Part shown: positions 36,080 through 51,200 of the stretch, piece by piece | Position numbering within the stretch: position 1 is the first letter of the stretch | Layout of the letters: every line of letters starts with the position of its first letter | Origin: Impatiens glandulifera | Lineage: Eukaryota > Streptophyta > Magnoliopsida > Ericales > Balsaminaceae | DNA length: 64,000 nt | Reading direction: 5' to 3' | Assembly (NCBI RefSeq): GCF_907164915.1 | Contig: NC_061865.1 | Span: forward strand, 49,077,363-49,141,362 | Program-made: the position numbers and the translations under genes | The notes under the pieces: model-generated | What the model saw: the letters and a program-made list of their open reading frames with translations, nothing else | Database searches by the model: none | Told to the model about the DNA's origin: nothing

Positions 36080-36900
36080 TAATGGAACTTTCTTGAAAAT
36101 ATTATGATAAAATTTGGGTTTGGCATACATTTGATAGATATTATTCATGAATGTATCTGGATAACATCCATACAAATTTTGGTTCATGGAGTTCTAACAA
36201 CACCTTCTAAACCAAGGTGTGGTATTAGGCAATGTGATCCACTATTCCCTTATCTCTTTTTCTTAACAATGAAATTCCTTACTAGAATCCTTGACTTTGG
36301 ACATGACAAACTTATCATGGGTATTGCTATTTCAAAAGAAGGCCTATCATGTTATCACCTCTTTTTGTCGATGATATCAATTGTACCAAAAGTCTAAGCA
36401 TCAAAGCAGCAATCAATACCATTATTATTGAAAAGGGATCAAAATTTGGTCAATATCTTGGTCTCCCACTTTTGATTTCAAAAGATTAAGCAAAGGAATG
36501 AGATTTCATTGTTGATCAAATGAAAAAAAAATCCAAAGTTGGAAATCAGCTATTCTCTCATTCTTTGCTTGCTCACTTCTTATAAAAAAATGTGTTTCAA
36601 TGTATTCCTATTTTGGTGGGGTTTTGAAGAGGATAAAAGACATTAGATGTACATTCATTAAAGAATGAAGATTGAGTTCTTAAAAGAAAAACATTATAAT
36701 ATGAGTCTCTTTGTAAAACTAGTGGGAAAAATTGCTCATGATCTTGACCATACCTCCTTTTTAAAATAAGAAAAGATGATTCAATTTTGTATAGAAACTC
36801 AGGCAAAACATAACATCTTCTTTTTGAAAGATCTCATCAAAGTTAAAAATTCAATCATTCATGAACTTTGCTTCAAAGTGAGGATGACTCACATTAGTAA
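36080..36900 (+). pseudogene. LINE (L1-type) reverse-transcriptase relic
   Basis: Conceptual frames show IIHECIWITSIQILVHGV, CGIRQCDPLFPYLFFLTMKF, then after a frameshift HLF-VDDINCTKSL (the palm FADD-type motif with Val for Ala) and GQYLGLPLLI. This is the core of plant L1-like reverse transcriptase, with later parts like SIP and WWGF degraded. Stops and frameshifts make it dead. It lies between the G3BP-like and helicase genes. Confidence 0.75.
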
Positions 36901-39058
36901 TTTAGTATTTGTTTAGATCTTTGAATTCCCTTTCTCAATTATCCATTTATCACTCAAATAATTTATTGACAAAAAAAAAATCCCATCTACAAGTTTTTTT
37001 AACAAAAAATAAAATAATTGTGAGAACCAGGACGGACCGAGACTGAGAATTTAAGAATTAATGCAAATTTAAATTTTTAGGCTCTTAAAATAATAAATAA
37101 TTTATCATTCGGAGCAGCTCGAGCCCTTTTGCTTCGCCGATGCTAAAATTTTAATAATATAAAATGAGATATAAATAGTTAATATATTATAATACGAGAA
37201 ATAAGAGATTAAAAATGAGATAAAAAAAGTTATATATATATTATATATTATATAATATATATAATATTAAAAAAAAATAAGATTAATAATATAATATATA
37301 AATAATAATATTATTAAATATTAAAAAATGGGGTCTTATAAAAGTGGAGGCCCTATGCAATTGTATAGTTACCTTACCCAAATCGGACTCCTTGTGAGAA
37401 CTGAGGATCTTATTATTTTTTTATTATATATATAAATTATTCTATTATTTTTGTATGAAAATAATTTAAAATGTTAAATGCAATTTGAATGACACGTACT
37501 AAGTGAACGAGTTTCTTGTCATGAATTTCGTATATATAAATTTCTTAAATAGTCAAACATATATAAGTTCTTTTCGATTTTCCTCAAAATGTTGAGCATT
37601 ATGTATGAATTTTGTAAATTATTTGTTATATTGTTGAATTTTTAAATAACTTATTATACATTCATTAATAACCCAATTTCTAATTATGTTTTTGAGAAAG
37701 TAGAGAATACTACCTAGAAGTCATAGATATTAGAATATCATTATTTTTTATGAATGTTTTAATTTTTAAGTGAGGTATCTAATTATCTCTTGTGATGATC
37801 ATCAACCTATAAATTAAGATGATGAATTTATTCTTAGATGAAGTATTCAATACAAATATATGCAATTTGTAACTAATCAATTGACATGATGAGTCAAATG
37901 ATCATTTTGGACCATTAGTACAATCCAAATCCATGAAGAGGAACCCAAATATTTAATTTCTTCATGGGTAAAATGACAAAAATAAATAAAATTGATAATA
38001 GGTATTTTAGTATTCTACTCTATTTACATTATATTTCGGTAGAAATATTTCACTTTACACTAATTTATTCAATAAATTTCTTATTATATTTTGTTTGAAA
38101 TATTTTCTTATAAATGAATTTGTTTAATAAACCTCTTCAAACATTTATTTTTATTTGTTTTTTACTCTTTATCATTGACACCATTAATTTTACTTTTTTT
38201 TATGTGACTTTGTTACATATTATTGCATTTTTTTTAGTTACAAACAAAATATTATTAAAAACTTTTATTTTGATAATTTTTTTTCTTCATTTTTTTAATC
38301 TATTTTTTGATATAATTTATTTAATCATTAACTAATTAAACTAAATAAAAATCTAAATAACCTTAAAAAAATAAAATAAAAAAATGGACAAAATCAGAAA
38401 AGCTTCCACAAAATACCAAGATCAAACAAATTCGTAATATTTTTAAAACAATATAATATTTTTAAAATAATATAATATTTATATGAAACTAAACTTTAAA
38501 AATCGATATCAACTATCTATTATTAGGTATATTATTTTTGTTAATAAGGATATCTTTTTCATATTTTTTATTCTAATTACAACTTGTAGAAACTAATTAA
38601 TTTATATAATTTATTTTAAAATAATTTTTTTTAATATTTATATTTAAGTTAAAAAACTCAATATTATAACTAATAATAATAATAATAATATAATAAGAAA
38701 TCAAAATATTTTTTTAATAATATTTTTATTGTAATTATAATTTTTTTTTTATAATTACACGTAATTACACCGTCTATCTAGTTATAAAAAAATCAACCAT
38801 GGAGTAAAATTAAATATACAATAAGATTTATGAAACAAGTTAATATACATGGAAATATTTCAAATAAAATATAATTTATAAGAAGATATTTCAAACCAAA
38901 TACCTATTACCATAAAAAAACAAAAATCAAGTCTCAATTTGTTCAATGAAAAAGTATAAGACTTAAATTGAAATGTTTGAGAGACTATAAGCCTATAATT
39001 TATTGTTTTGTCTAACATCAAATCAAGAACCCAGAAACAAGTCATTCAGTATTCCACA

Positions 39059-39060
<2 letters not shown>
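36901..39060. other. AT-rich intergenic region
   Basis: No gene recognised. A block near 37021-37400 has AGGCCCTATGCAATTG wording seen in common plant transposon relics, but I cannot assign a family. The remainder is low-complexity AT-rich sequence. Confidence 0.4.

Positions 39061-39090
<30 letters not shown>
39061..39090. repeat. (AT)15 microsatellite just upstream of the helicase gene
   Basis: Thirty bases of perfect AT repeat, ending about 128 bases before the start codon, so it lies in the promoter or leader. Confidence 0.95.
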
Positions 39091-39092
<2 letters not shown>

Positions 39093-39217
39093 AATGAGAA
39101 ACCCACCTCTGCTGATCGTCTTCAATCAGGGATCCAATAAAGAATCCTCTTTTACACAGGACCCGTCTACTTGGAGCCATTTCTCTTTCTTCAGATAAGT
39201 TTACAGAGGTTTTGGCG

Positions 39218-42200
39218 ATGTTACTTCAGCTCCCACGGTTAGCACACTCCCTCAGAGACCCATTCGATGTCGACCAGGCTTATCTCCAGCGTAAAACCAT
39301 CTTCCAAAATCTCAAACCCCCCAGGTATTTCTATGTTACTCCAATAGTTATAGACACTGCAACCCATATAGGAGAATTGAAATTTGTTTAGTGGGTAGAA
39401 AATTGATCATCTTTGATAGGTGCAATTCTTAAAGTATAGGAAATCATTGTGGAGAAGCAACCAAACATGATCAAATCAATTCAATCATTAATTCCATCTT
39501 TACTGTTTATGGGTTTAGGAATGGAAACTCTCATGATGGATCAAAATTGGCACGAAGAATAGTTCATCTATGGGATGAAGGTAAAGGAAGTGCTAATGCT
39601 TGCATATATAAAAGTTGGATATACTCATTGTTAATCTTTGTGTGTACGCAGCGTCAATTGAAGTGAGACAAGCTTACAGACAGTTTATTGGGGCTGTCGT
39701 TGAATTGATGGGTGGAGAAGTGGAGTCTGAGGAGTTCTATGAGTTGGCTTTGACAGCTTACCGTCTTTTCGCCAGGCCAGAGGGTAACATCACGGTTGTT
39801 GAGAAGAAGTAAGTATTAAGCTATTTGTAAATCATTCTAGTGATCAAGTTTTGTTCAATTCATGGTCAGGTTCAGTAAGTTTAATTCTGTAATAGAAAGC
39901 AGGATCCAGCTTAAGCACAACTTAACTGAACTAGTCCTTTCTTATGTTATAAAATCTTAAATCTAGACTTCTGAAAAATTTGTATTCAGGTTTAAGCTAT
40001 AAAATGGGTAAATTTTTAATCCCTTTTGCACATAAATCCTCCTTAACAAATTTACAGTAGGCAGGTTTCATTTGCAAAAAATCCGTACTTGATCTTGTTG
40101 CAATATTATTACTTTTAGTTCTGAAGATAGAAACATTAAGCATGCCCTTACCCCCAAATAATCAAAACAATATGCCCCACTCATTAGTGGGTTAAGGAGA
40201 TTGCTTTGTGTCTGGGTGAGTTTGGTCTGTGCTAAAATTGCTCAAATCCGTGCTATCTTCTTTCTTGCACCTTAGGCCTTGTTCAGATTGGGCTATTTGA
40301 ATAATCAATCTCTCGATAACCCACCATCTTTTCATCCATCCAATCATCAATCAAATCATCCACCAAAATACCTTATATTTCTTAAAAAAAATAACTTATA
40401 TATTAATACCCTTTAAGTCTTTTTACCCAAATAACCCACATTTTCTTAAACCGAATTTAAATATTGAATCACCCATGGAGTTATTTAAATAACCCAAATT
40501 CAAATAAGGCCTTATTGGAGATACTTAAAGATATTACCTTGATTGAAAGATTTTGTGTTATGAATAACTAATTAGTGTCAATTTTGTTATTTATGTGTAG
40601 CACTAATCTTAAGTCCACATTTGCTGTTTTTGCATTTTAATATAGGCTGGAATTGCAAAATCTGCTTGGGTATGCTGCCTCAGATGCAGTCATTACTAAA
40701 ATTGCCACCCTAGCACAGAGCCTTTATCACTTGCAGCCTACAGCTAGTTTTGACTTCCTTGGTCCAGAGAAAAAGATAATTGGGGCTGATGTGGATGTTG
40801 AATTTGGTGCTAACCTTGCATTTCAACCCCCTAGTCGGTTTGTGGTTGACACATCTTTTGAGGATGTGGACTTAGTGGGAGAGGAAATCATGCCATCTTT
40901 ATATCTCCTTCAACAAGGATGGGGTGATAATGGTGACTTAACTGGGAAAGAATTAAGTGCTAAAGGTATGCAATTTGATCTCTGGTGGTTGAGAGATGCT
41001 TGTGCCAAAATGGTGAGACAAAGTACATCCCAACTTTCTCAAGATGAACTAGCAATGGCCATATGTAGGGTTCTCGATTCAGAGAAACCTGGTGATGAGG
41101 TAATCCTGTCTATGTCTACTTTACACATTTAATCAGTATGCATTACATTTAAACTTCTGTTTTGCAGATAGCTGGTGACTTATTGGATCTTGTTGGGGAT
41201 AGTGCCTTTGAAACAGTTCAAGACCTAATATCAGTGAGACAAATGAAGAACTATATCCTCATTATATGTCTGGTTTATTTTGATGGTTAAATGTTATGTC
41301 TTGGGAAAAAAGATACATGAACTCAGTCCCATTTTATACAAATATGTTATTATCATTGTTCATAAGTTGCTTATTTTTTTAATGTTATTTTCTTTGACCT
41401 TTTAACCTTATTTTTGGGATGTGACTTACTTTACATAATATAGATAATAGTATTTACATATATCGGCATAGTTACATCCATAAATACTGACCTTTTCGGC
41501 ATGTGTATTTCCCATCAAAATCACATTCACTTCTGAAAATTGTCAAAGTAAAAGGTGAAAGTGATTTTGATTGCATTTGGTATGAAAACTGTGATTGAGT
41601 TAGATGAAACTTTATTAGGTGAAAACATGTAGGTAAAAAGTGTTGTTTTGCAAAACCTTTTTGATTCAGGTACAAAAAAATTTTAGTTGATTTTTTCCGA
41701 ACATATTCTTTTGTAGTTGAAAATCTGATAACTTACCAAAAAGGCTTATATAAGTTTTTATCTATCCGTGTCACAGTTCATTTTCTAGTTGTCATGTTTA
41801 ACTTAACATTCCTTTAACTTTGGAGTCCTTCCATGAAAATGGTCATCGACTAGATTTTAATTTATCCTAGGATTTGCAGCCTTCAAAGTTTTAGAAATAT
41901 ACACCTGTGATTTGCAACAGCTTATGGGAGTTTATTGTTTAGACTACTATTAAAGATCATACACCCTTTTGAAACTGCATCTTTTGTGTGGCCCATCGGC
42001 AATTGGGAACTTGCTTATTATCTATTCTATCACAATTTATCATATGATAAGAGTTCAACTGACCAGTTTCACCATTTTCTTGCTTATTACAGCACAGAAA
42101 GGAACTTGTTGATGCCATACATCGTGGATTGCAATTACTCAAATCAAATAAGACTGCCACAAATACACAACCACGCCTGCCTAGTTATGCAACTCAGGTA

Positions 42201-45200
42201 TGCTGTTGTGAAACAACTTGAATCCGTAAAAGTATAGATGCAAGTTCTTGTTATCTATTGAGCCTATTTGAAAACTTGTATTTTGTCACAATCATGATCA
42301 CATTGGAAAATCTCCAAAGTTGAAAGTGATTTTATTTTTCCGTTTGGTATATTATTGTTTTTTTATCATGATCCAGATTAATTTTTGGATCATGATCTAG
42401 ATTATAATGTGGTTTTTGATTTCATTTGGTATGCAAATAATTTTATGGATCATGATTCATATTATGGTGTGATTTTTGGTATCATTTGGTATAAATATTA
42501 TTTTTTGGATCAAGATCCAAATTATCTCTTAGATTATGATGCAAATTAATTATAAAATCATTGTGATTCTTAGATTTTTCTGGATCATGATCGGATAATA
42601 AAATGTAATAGCAAATAGGCTCTACTACATCATTATGATAGAGAATGACACAACTGTTGGTTTTGTATGCTCTTTAGGTAACAGTACAAACAGAAACTGA
42701 ACGCCAAATTGATAAACTTCGACGCAAGGAGGAAAAACGTAATAGACGGGGGACAGATTATGGAGTTGAAGACTTGTCCACCATAAGTTTTAGCTCTTTG
42801 CTTCAAGCAAGTGATAATAAAGGTGTATTTGATGATCTGGTGGGTGCTGGTGAAGCGTTGACTGCACCTGCCCTTCCACAAGGTACAGTTAGGAATCATT
42901 TCAAAGGTTATGAAGAAGTTATTATCCCTCCATTACCAACCGCACCCATGAAACCTGGGGAGAAATTGGTAAGGCCTGTGTCTATCTACATCTGTTCCTC
43001 TCAAATGCTATTATTTTGAACTTGGTTTGCTACATTTGAGATTCAAGCTGAGGTGACAATTTTTTAACAACAGACATTAATGCTGTCACTGCTATGAAGA
43101 AGGCTCCTTAATGCAGTGTCAACATGTAACTAGGTTTTTTACCCTTCTTCCAACTGTGGATGAAATATTTGGTTTGTGCACACCTGGATTGTTCTCAAAA
43201 CTTCTATCAACATGCAATTTTGTCATATATTTGACCGGAGTATGCTACTTTAAAGATATACCTGTAACTGAACTGAAATAATAAAACTGCATGCCTGTTT
43301 TAAAGAAATTTTCTGTGATGCTTCCCGTTCTTCCAAGATTTTCCCATCAGTTGCTTAGCTTCTGAATCCATTTCTCACTGTAATATGGAGGATTTGCAAT
43401 GCTGCAATTTTCCATTTTCCTTTCTTGCAAATACCTGAAAGCAGAAAATGTAGTACTAACCCAATCTCAATTAGCACTCTCATCATTTACTTCTGAATCC
43501 CTGTTAGAAGTTTAATGCAATCTTTTCGTTTGTTATAATCTTCCATACTTTTGCTTATAAATGTCGCCAGATTGGGATAACGGAGTTAGATGACTTTGCT
43601 CAAGCTGCTTTTGAGGGATACAAGTCCCTGAACCGTATCCAGAGTAGAATATTTCATACCACATATCACACTAATGAGAATATACTTGTAAGTGGTTGAA
43701 TTTTGTAGATTGCTTTTTCCCTACTGTGAGATTCCAATTTTAGTCGTTTTGTCGTGTATCTGTTGGATTTGCAGGTTTGTGCTCCAACAGGAGCTGGTAA
43801 AACAAATATAGCTATGATTGCAGTGCTGCATGAGGTATAAATAAAATCCTCAGCGCTTATTAACCTCTTCAGCTGAATTTTCTGTTCTTACTGCACAAAG
43901 AAACAAAATCAAACTCATCTACTCATATTTCTGCTCGTGGCCTCCTTCTAAATATGTAGGAAATGTGTAGTATTTTCAGAAAAATTAGCTCTCACACACT
44001 GTGATGGGTGTGCATTGGATTAAGAACCTGATGTGTCACTATCATTTAAAAGAATGTGTAGTTTTTTTATCTGTTCTTACAGTTGAGAAGTTGTTTAATT
44101 AATAAAGATTACATTCTTATTGTTTAGCTTGTTATGCAACACATTTTAGTTTTAATTTGATTAATTGTGGCTTGTAAAATTTTGAAGTGTAATTACGGTT
44201 TTCAGTTAGTCATGAACCTAAAAAAAGGGAATTTGGAAGGAACACGTGTGATTAAGTTTTTGTTTAATTTTAAGGGTATATACAGTTTGATTAAAGGGTT
44301 TAGTCTTACACTTTACCATGTTGCATATATAATGCCATGCTGGGTCTCCTTTGCATTTTCATCATCATTTATGTCACTTTTATAAATTTATAGCGCGTAA
44401 CTGTTTGGCAAGGCATATGAATATCTGATTTATTTTTGAGAAACAAATTTATAGATTGGACAGCACTTCAAGGATGGTTACTTGCATAAAAAGGATTTCA
44501 AGATAGTTTATGTTGCTCCAATGAAGGTAGGACAATTTATATCTTATATGTGCATCTCTTGGAAAACCTAATATATTGTACTCTTCAACCTAGGCATTAG
44601 CTGCAGAGGTAACATCTACTTTTGGCCGTCGTTTATCCCCACTGAATATGATAGTCAAAGAGCTCACAGGGGACATGCAACTTTCCAGGAGTGAACTTGA
44701 AGAAACTCAGGTTGGGTCCTGTCTTGTATTCTTGTTTTCCATATTGCTTGAGCAGAATATATTTCATCAAATCTTTGTGGTCAGATGATTGTGACAACAC
44801 CTGAGAAATGGGATGTAATAACTCGTAAAAGCAGCGATATGTCACTCTCGATGCTGGTGAAACTATTAATTATAGATGAAGTACATTTACTCAATGATGA
44901 TAGAGGTCCTGTAATTGAAGCCTTGGTAGCTCGGACTCTTCGACAGGTAAAGTATCAATATAGAAACTTGTTATTAAATCATGTGCAACTGTACTAGTAT
45001 TTCATCTTTTCCCAAATCATTACACTAAATGCTTAAAAATTGAAATCATAAAGCCTTGATGATTACCATACTTCATTTATAAATTTTCAGCTATAACATT
45101 GTATTTATGTGTATTTCTGTCATTTATATAGCTTATTTGAGTGAAGAGGGTACTTTACATATTGTTATTAATGAGCTCATGGAAATTCCAAATTGTAACA

Positions 45201-48200
45201 AATTCATAGCCGGAATAAAACAAGTGGTGTCACACCTGATATGGGCATCTCACTTAAGTTTGACATCATATCCACATACACTCTTAACACCGACTATCAA
45301 GCAGTCGCCACCACACTCCACGACATTCCCTGCGAGAATCTCGACATTGACCCTTTGTTCGGCGATTGTCCTTTAAGCCATTTATTTTGAGTTGAATCAA
45401 ATTCTTTCGAACTCCTTCGTTTGGGTTGAAATCTACTGTCTAGATTGGGGTTTGTGTGGAAATATCAATCTAGGCTAGAGGTTTTTGACTATCTAGCATG
45501 CCTACTAGCAACCCTAGAGACAAAAGTATCAACGATTGTTGTATCACCTTGTTTACTTCAGCCATTGCCACTACCAATCAAGAGTTTTTTATGTCTAATC
45601 TTGATGAAATCTAACTCTACTGACATGGACTTGGACTTTGTGAGTGCTGAGCATTCTAAGTTTTTTCAATAAAAGTTGACCTTAACAAAAACAAAATTCT
45701 TGTTCTGGGTTTATTAGGTTAAAGGGTTTTTGTCTTCACATTTTCTCTTGTAGCCTATGAAAGGAACATTTTGATTTTACTATTATCATGTATTGTTCAA
45801 TCAAATCTAAAAATATAATTTTATTGGCATTTATTCTTATTTTTCTCCTTCTGTTTTTTTTTTGTTTCTCTTCTCCCTCCCATCTGTAATTCACTAAACG
45901 CATCTTGCGTTATTCTTTCAATGAAAAGTTGACCTTTTTAAAAAAAAATCTAAAAATATAATATGCCCATGATATGATTGAGGATAATCATAAGTAATTG
46001 GATTTGATTATATTATTCTTTACTCATGGGAAGTAATTCACGGGGGAGTGTTGAGTCTATTGACCACTGTCAAACTTAAAAGGGAGGGGACACACCTATA
46101 TAGTAGGTGTGCTATCTGTGAGAGCAGTGAAGAAACTATTGATCGGACTCTCCTCCACTGTGATCTTGCCATAGACATGTGGGCTGCAGAACATTCCTAG
46201 TTTCCATTAGGATGTGCCACTTAAAGTCATAAGCTTCTGGGATAATGAATTAGTTGGGGAGCAAGGAATAACATCTCTGTTGGAAGCCTGTCCCTCTTAT
46301 CATGTAATGGATGATTTGGAAAGAAAGAACATAAGAACATTCCAAGGGAAAAGTTTTGGAGTTGAAAGAATCAAAGACTTTACTTCATGCGTTCGCTTTT
46401 ATTTGGAAAAGGAGTATTGCACGGGATGAGAATTTTATGATCTTATTTGCATTTAGCTTTGTACCCTTGTTTTTTTTCTCCCTTCCCCACCCCCGTTTTG
46501 TAATGCTCAAACGCTCCTTGTATTCCTTTTTGTTCTAATTAAAAGTTGACCTTTTTAAAAGAAGAAGATGATCTTTGTCTCTCTTAAGTAAGTTAATGTA
46601 TTCTTAATAATATAATTTCCCTTTGGTATGAGAGTTTATGTTTACAACTAAAGGATTTCTTCACTAGATAAAGATATCATACAATTATTCCAAACTGTTA
46701 TGTGATTTGGATCCGTATCTAGATGAAAAATGCAGAATTGTCCAGTTCCAAATAATCTATATGTTTTATTTATAGTTGCTATACATTAAAGCTGTCTCCT
46801 TAATGTGCATAATTTCTTTGAAGATTTTGGTCAAATTGTGATTACCATTTATGGTTGAAAGTTGAAACCATCTCGACAGCTCATGACTTGTTCCCTTCTT
46901 CTGATGCATGAGACTCATAGTTTCTAATGGGTGTTAACAAGTTTTAATTAGCTATAATTAATTGTTATTGTCTGAGCTTAGGCAATCGTAGAGGTGTTGC
47001 TTTACCGCCTACAACAATTAATATTCCCCCCTCTAATTTTTCCTGCAGGTGGAATCCACACAGTCAATGATCCGCATTGTGGGTCTTTCAGCTACACTGC
47101 CAAATTATTTGGAGGTCAGTCATCTCATGTATTCATGTAGTTCTTTCTGGAAATAGTTATAATAAGTTTGTCTGGATTAATAACTGGAATATAATAGCTA
47201 AAAAATTTCAGCCTTGTTGTCAAAGTGAAATATAGAAAACACAGTCCAAGTTTACCACTTATTTGGAAAGAAGATGAACGTTAGAGTTAAAAATAGAAGA
47301 GTTAAAAGTAATGTTGAGTTTATATGCTTGTAAGAGTTGTTAAAGAATAAAAATTTAGAAGAACAAAAACTCTGGATGTAAGGAATGTTTTTTAACTCCA
47401 ACTAGAGTTTAAGAAACTAAGTATTACCTACCCTTATATTATATTGTTAAACAAAAAGCTTTTGTGATGTGTCATACATTTATTTTATTATTTGTAGGAA
47501 TCACTTGTACTTCTCATGCTTTCTATTCATGGATTCAAAAGTGTAAAGCATTGTGATATGACTTTTATACAGTTGCTAGGGATATGCATAATTAACTGTT
47601 GATGTGCAATTTTACCATACCTGTATGTTAAAGATAATGGAATATTTATGTGGTTATTCTTATAAATATTTTTAGGTTGCAGAATTTCTGAGGGTGAACC
47701 CAGACACTGGTCTTTTCTATTTTGATTCCAGCTACCGTCCTGTGCCTCTTGCACAACAATATATTGGCATCAGTGAGCATAACTTTCAAGCACGGAATGC
47801 TCTGTTGTCAGACATATGCTACAAGAAGGTCTTCTTCACACACTAGCTATTGTAAAACTATGTCAATAGCAATTTTCTGAGTAGGATTCTATGGCACAGG
47901 TTGTTCAATCATTACACCAAGGGCATCAGGTTATGGTCTTTGTTCATTCAAGGAAGGATACAGGAAAGACAGCTAATAAGCTGGTAACAACTTAAGTCCT
48001 TCTAAAAGTGCTCTTTGTTTGTTGTTTATGGATCCTATTATCATTTTTTAAAATTCTTTTTATTTTATGAATCCATCTAGTTTTACAATGCCAATGCATA
48101 TATTATTGTCTCTGTAAATTTTGATTTTCCTTTAGAAATAGTGAGTGATACAGGCATGCCCATTGAGGAGTATTCAAGTTTGATTTTTTGTCATATTTTA

Positions 48201-51200
48201 TACATGATACATTGCTTAGGTTGATGATGCAAAGTTGAATGGCGATTTTGCGTTATTTAGCACTGAAACACATCCACAGTTTGGACTTATCAAGGCAAGA
48301 TTTATGTACCTTGAACTTTACTATTCCTTTTACTCTGGTATCCTAGTCATGCGCTATAATTTCTTCTACTACATTTTTGTCCATTTAAGAGGGATGTTTT
48401 GAAGTCTAGAAACAAAGAGCTTGTTCAGCTTTTTGAGTCCGGTGTTGGCATCCATCATGCTGGAATGTTGCGAGCTGATAGAGGGTTGACTGAACGCTTG
48501 TTCTCTGATGGACTGTTGAAGGTTGTTCCTCTCATCTTAAGAATAATTTGGACATTTTGATTTTTTTTTCCCCTTTTTTAAGTTCTTTTATATTTGCAGG
48601 TACTTGTTTGCACTGCAACCTTAGCATGGGGAGTCAATCTACCTGCTCACACGGTTGTGATTAAGGTATGTTAAGTCTTGGCCCATTTAGTTTTAAATAT
48701 GCACCTTTGTTTTCTACAGAATAATAACATTGCTAACTTCCTTACTTTGATAAGCAGCAGCAGCTTTGTGTTTTTGAGTCACTAGAACAGAAAAAACAGA
48801 CCTCTCATGTGACCTGAGTCTGTATTTTAAAAGAGGGTAAACTTTTCATTAAAGAGAATTTTTTTGTGAACACAAGAAGCATTCAATTAGTACAAAACGA
48901 GCTGAAGAGAAAGGATACATAATCAAAGAAAAATTAGATTCCAATAAAATCAAGGAAGTACCATCCGTTGCATTTTCCTTTCTTCTTGATAGATGCGAGT
49001 GTAAGGAGAATGAAGCCTTTGATCTTAGCAATGCCATGCTTTTTCCCTTAAAAGATTCTTCAGTTCTTTTTTTCCAAATAGACCACCACATAAAACGATC
49101 AGCTTCTAGCTTGTGCCAATATTGTTAGGGGTGCTCCTCTCATTCAAATTTTCCCAACATTCCCCCAAAGTTAATGGCATCTTCCATTGGAAATTATGGA
49201 GGTTTTGAATGAGAGTCACATTTCCTTTGCCATATGGCAATGCAAGAGAAGATGATTGGCTGTCTCCTCGGAAGTCTTACAAAGAAATTAATAGATGGAG
49301 TCTGTTATGCTAACAAGATCATATAAACAAATATCTCGCTCCTTTCTGGCATTTGGAGCCGAGTTTGAGGGACTCAAGTAATCTAATGCTTCACTTTGAT
49401 TCCCACCCATTAGAAATGCGTTAAACTTACCATTCAATTATTGATCTTCAGAAAACCACCTCACATGTTCTCAGTCTGTTCAAATCTTTTCCAATATCCT
49501 GGATGAATGATGGTTCCATTGCTGTAATTTTCACAATCTTACAAGTACACTGGTTCTACCTTTTCGGACAGCCAACTTATCTGAAAGACTCTTTCTGACA
49601 ACTTCGAAATCATGTCTTCCATTCTATGACCAAAGGCTTGGCCAGGATTTTGTTAAACATTCAACCACCAACGAATTGTTCAGTAAGAGCAAGTGTTGTT
49701 GCACCATATTGTATCAACCAATAACTTAGGGTTGCTGGAACTTGGAGTGAAAGTTTGAACCACTCAAACAACCGACTAAGTCGTACCGACCTTTAATCTA
49801 CCAAACTGAACTCAAACCATCGTTCAACTGCGAACCGACAATTGAAGATTTTGGAAAGCATTGATTCCGGGCTCATTTGATTTTGGTGATGATTTTAACC
49901 ACAATGAAGTGAGATAGACTTTCATTTAATGAGATTGAGAAAAATATTATCAGTAATTTTATTTTTGATATCTTTCTTCTCTGTTCTTAGTTCTTACTGA
50001 CAAACCTACATTATAACCGCCTAAACCGAACTGTTGTTCAGCCGCCAAAAGGCTGTTGTTGATTTTAAAGAAACTGATGCCGATGGTTGTGATGAAATTT
50101 TCGGGGAAATAACTGACTCAATCGAATTGCTTACATCCCTATCTGAAACATTATTTTTGAGAGACAAAAAAAGCTTTATGAATGTATTTTTTTTTGTAAT
50201 TCTTCTGCATGCTATTACTTCAGGGAACTCAATTATATGACCCAAAAGCTGGTGGATGGCGAGATCTTGGTATGCTTGATGTGATGCAAGTAAGTAAGAC
50301 TACCTTATTGGAGTCTACTTTATTTTCTGTGTCAAGCCACTTGGTTCTGAATATTTTTTTTCAAAATTATTTTTTAGAGTTATGAAAACTTGTGATCTTA
50401 TTTGTTACAGATCTTTGGACGTGCTGGTAGACCTCAATTCGACAAAAGTGGTGAAGGCATTATAATCACCACTCATGACAAATTAGCTTACTATCTACGG
50501 CTTTTGACATGCCAACTGCCCATTGAAAGTCAGGTATTTATAAAGTATTTCCCAAAAAAAGTATTACTCATTTTCTTAGACTAATGTTTTCTTGCTACTC
50601 ACTGAATAATGAGTGATATGCTTTAGTGCGGTCAATATACATGGTTCTTATTATGTTCAGTTATATTAAGATATTTCCATCAGTAAAAGTTGGTATCTTC
50701 CACATATCTTTGCATTTTCTGTTTGCAATTGTTAATTGTATTTGACATAATTGAGGTTTGTTTCTATTTCCAATTGATGGTTTTAGGATCCAACTCCAGA
50801 AATCAAATAGTTCAAGACATCTGCAAAATTCTTATAGTTATTAGATATCCTTAAGTTTATAAATGTTTATTTCCTAATATCCATGGTATTATCCATTTCT
50901 TCTTATTGACGAATCCAGCTAGTTTGCTTGTCTTGCTGATTCTGTTTGTTTGCTTGTTTTTGTTAATATCTTTGCCCTCTCAGGATAACTCTCTTTGTTT
51001 GTTTAGTAAGAAGAAAATATTATATTCATTTAATTCCTTGCTTGTTATCTTAGTATTATGATGTTCATAATCAGTTTATTGTTTGATATCTGTCCTAATT
51101 AATATGTTTCTTGTACAATCTGCTTAAATAGTAGTTTGAGCGGTCCTTGTCATCCATGGATCCAATTTTTATCCATTGTATTTTTGTGGTTTATTCGTCC

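Noticed and set aside
45107..45376. Extra helicase exon in intron 12
   Set aside because: Exons 12 and 13 join in frame across a conserved sequence; the relic has stops and no similarity to the helicase.
48295..48323. Alternative GT donor downstream of helicase exon 16
   Set aside because: Using the GT near 48306 would add unconserved residues; the GC donor joins exons 16 and 17 with the conserved reading.
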